Source: G026625185 sp963727835 (GTDB taxonomy: Bacteria > Desulfobacterota > WTBG01 > JAGOGO01). Taken from it: a DNA stretch of 20,078 nucleotides. The DNA is taken from positions 1-20,078 of the forward strand of contig CAVSIB010000049.1 in the NCBI GenBank assembly GCA_963727835.1, read 5' to 3'. A model generated the notes under the pieces. The model saw only the letters and a program-made list of their open reading frames with translations, searched no databases and was not told where the DNA came from. Below are positions 14,370 to 20,078 of this stretch, in pieces. How positions within the stretch are numbered: position 1 is the stretch's first letter; each line of letters begins with the position of its first letter. The translations under genes and the position numbers were made by a program.

Positions 14370-15126
14370 ATGAAACTTAAAGGTAAAGTTGCAGTGCTGA
14401 CTGCGGCTGCTGGTGCGGGAATCGGTCAGGCGACTGCCCGCATCCTGGCACGAGAAGGTGCGACCGTAGTAATAACCGATATCCATCTCGAGCGTACTCT
14501 CTCCGTCGCGCAATCAATTCACGATGAATATGGTATAGAAGCGATAGGGATAAAATGTGATGTTACTCAAAAAAATGAGATTGAAAATGTCATAAAGACC
14601 GCAGTTGATAAATTCGGACGCATCGACATTCTTTTTAATAATGCCGGAACCAATCGACCAGCTAAAGTTGTTGATATGTCCGACGAGGCGTGGGAAACAG
14701 TCATGAATACCTGTTTAAGGGGAACCTTTTATTCCTGCCGGGTTGCCCTCCCGATAATGATTAAGCAAAAGTTTGGACGTATTGTCAATATCGCCTCAAC
14801 CGCCGGCGTTTATGGGCCTTGACTACGGACACGCTCATTACTCAGCTGCAAAAGCAGGTGTCATGGCTTTTACCCGCTGTCTGGCCATGGAAGCTGCACC
14901 GTATTTCATAACCGCAAACACCATCGCCCCGGGTTTTATTTCAAATGATTTTATTCCGTTCCTTTACCCTCAAAAAGAGATTGACCGAATGAACCGAGGC
15001 ATACCCTATCCCCGAAAAGGCCGCCCGGAGGATATCGCAAATACTGTCCTTTTTTTGGTCTCTGATGAAGGTGAATATATTACCGGTCAGACCATCTGTG
15101 TGTCAGGGGGAAGCTGGATGCACTAA
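14370..15126 (+). pseudogene. Short-chain dehydrogenase/reductase, one-base frameshift
   Basis: NAD(P)-dependent oxidoreductase of the classical SDR family, close to FabG-like enzymes. The first frame holds the nucleotide-binding TAAAGAGIGQATARIL (about residues 10-25), DVT, the ILFNNAGTNRP motif and the catalytic Ser in NIASTAG. At about 14815 (TATGGGCCTTGAC) one extra base brings a stop. The second frame carries the catalytic YSAAKAG, then NTIAPGFI and the ending YITGQTICVSGGSWMH. Joined, the protein has about 250 residues, the normal length, with the complete Asn-Ser-Tyr-Lys set. The single shift could be a real mutation or a sequence error. Substrate is unknown. Start ATG 14370, with GAGG about ten bases upstream. 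Confidence 0.85.
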
Positions 15127-15290
15127 AAAATGTAATCCATCTTTTCTGTAGATCTATAAACACAGAAAAATTGAACGCATGAAAAATTATTATATTATGA
15201 TCATTAAGAAAATTTAAAAAATCCTGTTAAAAGCAACCGAGACAAGGAGTTTTTAAATAATTTATCAACAGGTTACTGATTCCAATTTTA

Positions 15291-15318
15291 TTGACTTCAA
15301 AAAGTTTTTTGGTATATT
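15291..15318 (+). promoter_or_regulatory. Promoter of the hsp20-lon unit
   Basis: TTGACT (15291-15296) and TATATT (15313-15318) are 16 bases apart, about 30 bases before the hsp20 start. I see no CIRCE inverted repeat; a sigma-32-like box is not clear either. Confidence 0.55.
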
Positions 15319-15348
15319 TGATAGAAAATTTCATGGAGCAAACAACAT

Positions 15349-15774
15349 ATGGTTTTAGTCCCCTGGCGATTTTACGAGGATTTAAGTTGTTTTAACCGAG
15401 AAATGAATCAACTTTTTGATCGTTTCTTCGGGGCGGAATTTGTTGAGGGCCTTTGGGAAAAAATTTCCTATCCTCCCATGCGGGTGGCTGAAACTAAAAA
15501 CGAAATCATAGTCTTTTTAAAAATTTCCCCTCTTTCCCCTGATGAAATCGAGGTTACTTATAAAGATGACCTCCTAGTGATTCAAGGGGAAAAGAAAAAC
15601 ACAGATGACTTTCATTACCCTCAAAAAGGAATGATCTCATTCAAACGCCTTATCCATATCCCCAAAAAAATTCACGCTGATAAAATAGAAGCAAAATTTC
15701 AGGGGGGCGAGTTAAGCATAATCCTCCCGAAAATGAAAAATACCATTTTTTCGATGAAGATTAAGATTGAATAG
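15349..15774 (+). CDS. Hsp20/alpha-crystallin small heat-shock protein
   Basis: ATP-independent holdase that keeps unfolding proteins soluble. The 141-residue protein has a short N-terminal arm (VPWRFYEDLSCFNREMNQLF, with the usual FDRFF after it), the alpha-crystallin domain from about residue 45 (MRVAETKNEIIVFLKI, DEIEVTYKDDLLVIQGEKKN, FKRLIHIPKKIHADKIEAKF) and the conserved GGELSIILPK near the end. The A-x-x-x-G-V-L motif is present in the variant form AKFQGGEL. The C-terminal I-x-I anchor may be MKIKIE. GGAG lies ten bases before the ATG. The Lon-like protease follows by 36 bases, so holding and degradation of damaged proteins are probably coexpressed. Confidence 0.93.
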   Translation: MVLVPWRFYEDLSCFNREMNQLFDRFFGAEFVEGLWEKISYPPMRVAETKNEIIVFLKISPLSPDEIEVTYKDDLLVIQGEKKNTDDFHYPQKGMISFKRLIHIPKKIHADKIEAKFQGGELSIILPKMKNTIFSMKIKIE

Positions 15775-15810
15775 ACTTTAGATAGAAACAATTAAAAGGT
15801 GAGATGACAA

Positions 15811-18315
15811 ATGATTTCAACAAAAAAATTTGAAGAAGTTCCTATCGACAGACTCAGGTGGAAATGCCCATTAGAGTATATCCCTTTTGAAACCTCAAAT
15901 GAAATTGCACCACTCACAGAAATCGTCGGTCAAGATCGAGCGGTTGAAGCGATTAAGCTGGGATTAGCAATAGAAAGTGAGGGTTATAATATTTTTGTAA
16001 CCGGCCTTTCTGGAACCGACCGACTGCCCACTATCCAGCAGCTGTTAGAACAGACGAAAAAAAATGATGTAGCTCCCCCCCATGATATTTGTTGTGTCCA
16101 TAATTTTAAAGACCCTGATTCCCCAAGAATTATCAACCTCTCTGCGGGGAAAGGAGTTGCATTAAAAAAGGATATGAGTGAGTTCATTGAGTCTTTGGGA
16201 AAGAATATCCCCCAAATTTTTGAAAGTGAGGAATACAAAAGCCGTAAAAAAACTATTACCGAAAATTTTCGGGAAAAGCAAAAAGCCATGATCAAAGAGT
16301 TTGAAAAAAAAATAACAAGCGAAAATTTCACTATTGTTCAAGTTCAAATGGGGCCCTACACTCGACCGGCACTATTTCCTATTGTCATGGGAAATCCAAT
16401 GCCGCTGGAACAAGTAGAAGTTTTGGTTGAAAAAGGAGAATACCCCCGGGAAACCTTTGAAAGGATGAGCCAAAAACTTGGTGAGTTTGCTTCCGAGATG
16501 GAAAGCATTTTTGCTGACCTTCAGAAAAGAGAAAAAGACTTTGAAGGAAGAATGAAAGCTCTGGACAAAGAACTTATTTTACCACTTTTAAATGAATCCG
16601 TGGAGATCATTAAACAAAAGTACCCGCATGAAAAATTAAACCTTTACCTGTCAGAGCTGACTCAAGACATACTCAGCAATTTTACCCTCTTTCTCCCCAG
16701 ACGTGACAAGGAAACCCCATTCCCCTCTCCCGCTCCTACAGAACTGTTTACTGAGTATCAGGTAAACGTGCTGGTGGATAATTCAGAGACGAAAGGTATT
16801 CCCATCATTATTGAAAAAAACCCCAACTATCGAAACCTTTTTGGAGGAATTGAAAAAATATTAGATCAACGCTACGGAGTATGGAGAACGGACTTTAGCC
16901 GAATCAAAGCTGGTTCGTTGCTTAAGGCTAATGGTGGTTATCTGGTCATGAATCTTCTCGATGCTGTAATGGAGCCTGGGGTTTGGCCTAACTTGAAAAG
17001 AGTTTTAAAGAATCGGAGTGTAGAAGTTCAAAGTTTTGACCCTCTTTATCTTTTTACCATGTCCACGTTAAAACCTGAGCCGATTGAATTAAATGTGAAA
17101 GTAATATTGCTTGGTGATAACTACCTGTATTACCTCCTCAATACCTTTGATGATGATTTTAAGGATATTTTTAAAATTAAAGCGGATTTTGATACGGTTC
17201 TAAATAATGAAGAAAAAACCGTTAAACAATATGCCTCATTTATCAAAAAAATATGTGACGAAAAAAAATTAAGACCTTTGGATAAAGGCGGAATCGCTGC
17301 AATAATTGAACATGGAGTGCGACTTGCGGACCGGCAAAAAAAAATTACCACTAAATTTTATAAATTGAGTGATGTCCTCAGTGAAGCAAACTACTGGGCA
17401 GACAAAGATGGTTCTCCGATAATACGAGACTACCATGTCGAAAAAGCTATTGAGCATCAAGAGTACCGGGTCAATTTAATCGAGAAAAAAATCCAGGAGA
17501 TGATCGAAGATGGCCTCCTGATGATTGACACTGAGGGAAAAGTAGTAGGTCAAGTCAATGGTCTTTCGGTATATGATCTGGGTGAGTATTCTTTTGGAAA
17601 ACCATCTCGAATCACCGCTAAAACTTCAATGGGGCGGGCCGGAATAATCAACATCGAACGAGAGGCTGATTTAAGCGGAAAAACTCACGACAAGGGAGTT
17701 TTAATTTTAGGCGGTTATTTTCGGGGCAAATATGCCCAAAACAAACCCTTAAGCATGAGCGCCAGTATTTGCTTTGAACAGTCTTATGGTGGCATAGACG
17801 GTGATAGTGCTTCTTCAACAGAAATTTACGCGGTTCTCTCAAGCCTTGCGGACTTACCGCTCCGCCAAGATATCGCAGTTACCGGATCAGTAAACCAAAA
17901 AGGAGAAATCCAACCTATCGGGGGGGTTAATCAAAAAATTGAGGGTTTTTTTGATGTTTGCCGCGCAAAAGGGTTAACAGGAACCCAAGGAGTAATGATT
18001 CCCCACCAGAATGTTGGAGATTTATTGCTTCGCAAAGACGTAATCAAAGCAGTTGAAGGAAAAAAATTTCATATCTATTCGATTAAAACCGTAGATGAAG
18101 GAATTGAACTTTTAACCGGATTAGTCGCTGGAGAAAATCAGGCAGATTGGTCCTATGCCGAAGGAACAGTAAATTATTTAGTGGATAAAAAATTGCAGGT
18201 TCTCGCTGAGGGCCTCAAAACATTTTCTTCTGAAGAAAAAGAAACTCCTTTCCCAAAAGGGGATAAACGAAAAAAAGAAAAAATTAACTTTTCTATGTCC
18301 AAACGGAAAGAATAG
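15811..18315 (+). CDS. LonB-like ATP-dependent protease (COG1067 type)
   Basis: This 834-residue protein is a cytosolic AAA+ protease of the Lon-related bacterial group with an AAA_32 region and a C-terminal Lon proteolytic domain. The catalytic dyad is Ser666 in DGDSASSTEI and Lys709 in VNQKIEGF, 43 residues apart as in classical Lon. The start has PLEYIPFETS and IVGQDRAVEAIKLGL, and the nucleotide loop is NIFVTGLSGTDRLPTI (residues 60-75), with Arg where a Walker A Lys is expected; the Walker B-like element is NGGYLVMNLLDAV. A coiled-coil insertion spans about residues 130-280. The Lys/Glu-rich tail (last 30 residues) is probably disordered. GGTGAG precedes ATG 15811. The gene is intact. 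An IS200-type element begins just after its stop. Confidence 0.92.
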   Translation: MISTKKFEEVPIDRLRWKCPLEYIPFETSNEIAPLTEIVGQDRAVEAIKLGLAIESEGYNIFVTGLSGTDRLPTIQQLLEQTKKNDVAPPHDICCVHNFKDPDSPRIINLSAGKGVALKKDMSEFIESLGKNIPQIFESEEYKSRKKTITENFREKQKAMIKEFEKKITSENFTIVQVQMGPYTRPALFPIVMGNPMPLEQVEVLVEKGEYPRETFERMSQKLGEFASEMESIFADLQKREKDFEGRMKALDKELILPLLNESVEIIKQKYPHEKLNLYLSELTQDILSNFTLFLPRRDKETPFPSPAPTELFTEYQVNVLVDNSETKGIPIIIEKNPNYRNLFGGIEKILDQRYGVWRTDFSRIKAGSLLKANGGYLVMNLLDAVMEPGVWPNLKRVLKNRSVEVQSFDPLYLFTMSTLKPEPIELNVKVILLGDNYLYYLLNTFDDDFKDIFKIKADFDTVLNNEEKTVKQYASFIKKICDEKKLRPLDKGGIAAIIEHGVRLADRQKKITTKFYKLSDVLSEANYWADKDGSPIIRDYHVEKAIEHQEYRVNLIEKKIQEMIEDGLLMIDTEGKVVGQVNGLSVYDLGEYSFGKPSRITAKTSMGRAGIINIEREADLSGKTHDKGVLILGGYFRGKYAQNKPLSMSASICFEQSYGGIDGDSASSTEIYAVLSSLADLPLRQDIAVTGSVNQKGEIQPIGGVNQKIEGFFDVCRAKGLTGTQGVMIPHQNVGDLLLRKDVIKAVEGKKFHIYSIKTVDEGIELLTGLVAGENQADWSYAEGTVNYLVDKKLQVLAEGLKTFSSEEKETPFPKGDKRKKEKINFSMSKRKE

Positions 18316-18867
18316 TAAAGAACCCCGTGCTTCCGCACGGGGCATTAAAAATCAAATTCTAATTGTTTAGGTATTTTCTCCTCATGTCGATGATATTCTA
18401 TATATTTCTTTATTGTCTCACTGGTTACTTTGTCCCCTACCGTCCTGACAAAATATCCATCTTCCATGAATTCTCCTCCCCACAGTTCCTTCTTTACCCT
18501 TGGATGCCTCCAGAAAATTTCCTTCCCACTTATGCTCTTCAGCACCCTCACCGTTTCCCCTACAGAATATCTCGGCGGTATGCTCGCAAATATGTGCACG
18601 TGATCGCCCGCTATCTCCATTTCAATCACTTTACAGTCCCGTGCTGCCAATATCTCTTTAAACAACTCCTTTGCCGTATCCCGTACCTCACCATCCAGTA
18701 TCCATTTGCGATATTTCGGCGCCCATACAAGATGATACCGCGTATCGTAAACTGCATGGCTCATTCTTTTTATGCTCATGCAGCCAATTTATACTAAAAT
18801 ACCAATTTATTTAAACCCTTTCCTCCCCGTGCTCCCGCACGGGGTATCCAGGGTTAGTTTTTCATGA
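18316..18867 (-). mobile_element. IS200-type insertion element, complete copy
   Basis: A 0.55-kb element with one gene, tnpA. The right-end hairpin (CCCCGTGC-TTCC-GCACGGGG, 18323-18342) and left-end hairpin (CCCCGTGC-TCCC-GCACGGGG, 18825-18844) share the same stem. There are no terminal inverted repeats or target duplication, as normal for this family. The left end adjoins TCATGA (18862-18867), the same hexamer found at the other copy (271-276), so it is probably the target or part of it. The exact right end is within 18316-18322, directly after the lon stop codon. The insertion separates lon from the hmcA-like gene. Confidence 0.9.
18345..18779 (-). CDS. tnpA: IS200-type transposase TnpA (Y1 HUH)
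   Basis: A 144-residue Y1 transposase that cuts and joins single-stranded DNA at the element hairpins. The HUH metal site is GDHVHIFAS (about residue 60) and the catalytic Tyr lies in the C-terminal helix SETIKKYIEYHRHEE. The start is ATG 18779. All expected regions are present and the frame is intact, so the element is probably mobile and could act on the truncated copy at 1-276 and perhaps the miniature one at 4817. No tnpB/IS605 accessory gene is attached. The long plus-strand frame over the same region is its mirror image. Confidence 0.95.
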   Translation of the reverse strand: MSIKRMSHAVYDTRYHLVWAPKYRKWILDGEVRDTAKELFKEILAARDCKVIEMEIAGDHVHIFASIPPRYSVGETVRVLKSISGKEIFWRHPRVKKELWGGEFMEDGYFVRTVGDKVTSETIKKYIEYHRHEEKIPKQLEFDF

Positions 18868-20078
18868 ATAAGAAACTGCGGCATCTCATTGTGGTAGGAG
18901 GGTTTGGAACTTTTTTTTTCTCTTTCTGGGTGCCGCAAACAGTTCCATGTAAGACGAAACAAAACTGAAACCCACACAAGAAGTTCCCTTTTTACTTTCG
19001 CTTGCCAACAAATTTACCGGAGCAGAGCGGCCTCCAGTTCAATTTTTTCATGATATCCCTGCCCATGCGCTCAAGCAAGAGGGGTGCCAGGCATGCCACG
19101 CTCCTGATGAAAAGGGGAATACATCCTATTCTTTTCCCAAGAGTAAAAATAAAAAAAACAAAAAGAGTCTTATGAACTCTTACCATAAGGCATGTATTGG
19201 TTGTCATAAAAAAATCGCGCAAACCGGTAAAACCAGCGGCCCGGTTACCTGCGGAAAATGTCATGTGGTAACAACTAAAACACAAAAGCAAACCCCGTGG
19301 CCGGGGGCTGAGTTTGATTTTTATCTTCACAACCTCCATTCTGACGCTACTCAGGGAAATTGAGTGAGTTGTCATCATCCGGGAGATATATCCTCCTGCA
19401 AAGACTGTCACAACTCTGGTGATAAGGGTGGGATTATCTCATACAGGAAGGCGGCACATTCCTCTTGTTTAAAATGTCATTTGGGATACGAAGTAGGCAC
19501 GTTCTCGTGCGGAGGGTGCCATACGGGAATAACCCGAAGCTTAGAATATCTGACAGGGACACCTCGTCCAAACATCGGTCAGCCAGAGGAAGCTATCGTC
19601 CTGTTAAACGGCGCCAAAATGACCGGTGTACCTTTTACATGAAGGACATACAACCTCGTGTAGAGTCTGCCATCATAAAACCATGAAAAATTGCAATACG
19701 TGTCATACGCTAAAAGAAAATCCGGAAGGAGGAAATATCTCTTTAGCCTTGGCCTATCACAAAACCCCATCAGCGCGAAGCTGTGTTGGCTGCCATGAAT
19801 CAAAAAAGATCGATAGCCATTGTGTGGATGCCACCACGCAAGAAAAAATGGACTCACCAAAACCTCATGTTTTGCCTGCCATCGACTGTCAGAAGATAAA
19901 ACGTTTTGGCAATCAATGCTCGGAGATCCAGTAAACCTTTTGCCCAAAAAACTACCAAGGGTAATTGAAATTAACATTTTAGAAAAAAATATCTTCCCGT
20001 TCAATTTTGTCACGATGATCACATAAAAAAATTAACCGAAATTTCTCAAAAAAATAAACTATCCAATTATTTTAATGG
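18864..20078 (+). pseudogene. High-molecular-weight multihaem cytochrome c (HmcA-like), frameshifted, runs off the window
   Basis: HmcA-like cytochromes are periplasmic electron carriers of sulfate reducers, linked to a membrane complex. ATG 18864 begins a signal peptide (MNKKLRHLIVVGGFGTFFFS, then FWVPQTV). A frame change near 18945 leads to the mature part: ERPPVQFFHDIPAHALKQEG, then haem sites CQACH, CIGCH, CGKCH, a TGA in place of Cys in xVSCH (19361), CKDCH, CLKCH, CGGCH; shift near 19640; CRVCH, CNTCH, CVGCH; shift near 19822 inside another site; CFACH; shift near 19990; then PVQFCHDDHIKKL at the end of the window. Twelve haem motifs are visible, so about 16 is plausible. The IS200 element sits at the start codon, so the original ribosome binding site is displaced. 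No intact product can be made as read. Confidence 0.85.

Noticed and set aside
18363..18797. Plus-strand 144-codon frame opposite tnpA, and its partial twin at 3-206
   Set aside because: It is the mirror of the tnpA gene, which has HUH and Tyr motifs on the minus strand; the plus-strand translation has no family features.
1..20078. CRISPR arrays, tRNA genes including tRNA-Sec, rRNA genes
   Set aside because: I looked for regularly spaced repeats, GGTTCRA-type tRNA arms and conserved rRNA words on both strands and found none.

Overview
The window looks like a piece of an AT-rich, anaerobic, sulfate- or sulfur-metabolising bacterium of the Desulfobacterota (former Deltaproteobacteria). The grounds are gene content, not a database match: a high-molecular-weight multihaem cytochrome of HmcA type, a TIGR02266-like PilZ protein, an FmdE-type protein beside a MoeA-like molybdopterin-binding protein, a two-domain LonB-like protease, and a selenium locus in which SelD itself has an in-frame UGA (selenocysteine). 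No rRNA, tRNA or CRISPR array was recognised.

Layout. 1-276: truncated IS200-type element. 271-4127 (minus): decayed selenium locus, namely yedF (frameshifted, nonsense codons, split by an IS1595-type element at 596-1449), selD (complete, Sec at codon 18), an unassigned short remnant, and a LysR-type regulator pseudogene. 4131-4640: zinc-ribbon/PilZ protein. 4817-5016: internally deleted IS200 derivative with both hairpin ends. 5050-5613: HU and a small lysine-rich protein with a terminator. 6217-8127 (plus): fmdE-like gene and molybdopterin-binding gene. 8168-10457 (minus): arsenic operon with intact arsR and broken small ORF, acr3 and arsC. 10592-11609 (plus): hemerythrin gene and a short DsrE-like ORF, each preceded by the same leader module with a covarying hairpin. 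11610-12203: unusual gene-free stretch. 12204-13777 (minus): ferritin-like protein and a cold-shock protein with structured leader. 14101-14240: TA-flanked MITE-like element. 14370-15126: frameshifted short-chain dehydrogenase. 15291-18315: promoter, Hsp20 and LonB-like protease. 18316-18867: complete IS200-type element. 18864-20078: hmcA-like cytochrome, multiply frameshifted, running off the window.

Themes. Oxygen and stress defence (hemerythrin, ferritin-like, Hsp20, Lon, cold shock) is largely intact. Selenium handling, arsenic resistance, the dehydrogenase and the large cytochrome carry frameshifts, stops or insertions. Nonsense codons, a deletion and IS insertions point to real gene decay, but several shifts lie at or near homopolymers, so sequencing or assembly error cannot be excluded for those. 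The items most worth checking are the covarying hairpin leader at 10592 and 11332, the UGA in place of a haem-binding cysteine in the cytochrome (19361), the miniature IS200 and TA-flanked elements, and the molybdopterin-binding gene that lacks a normal start codon.
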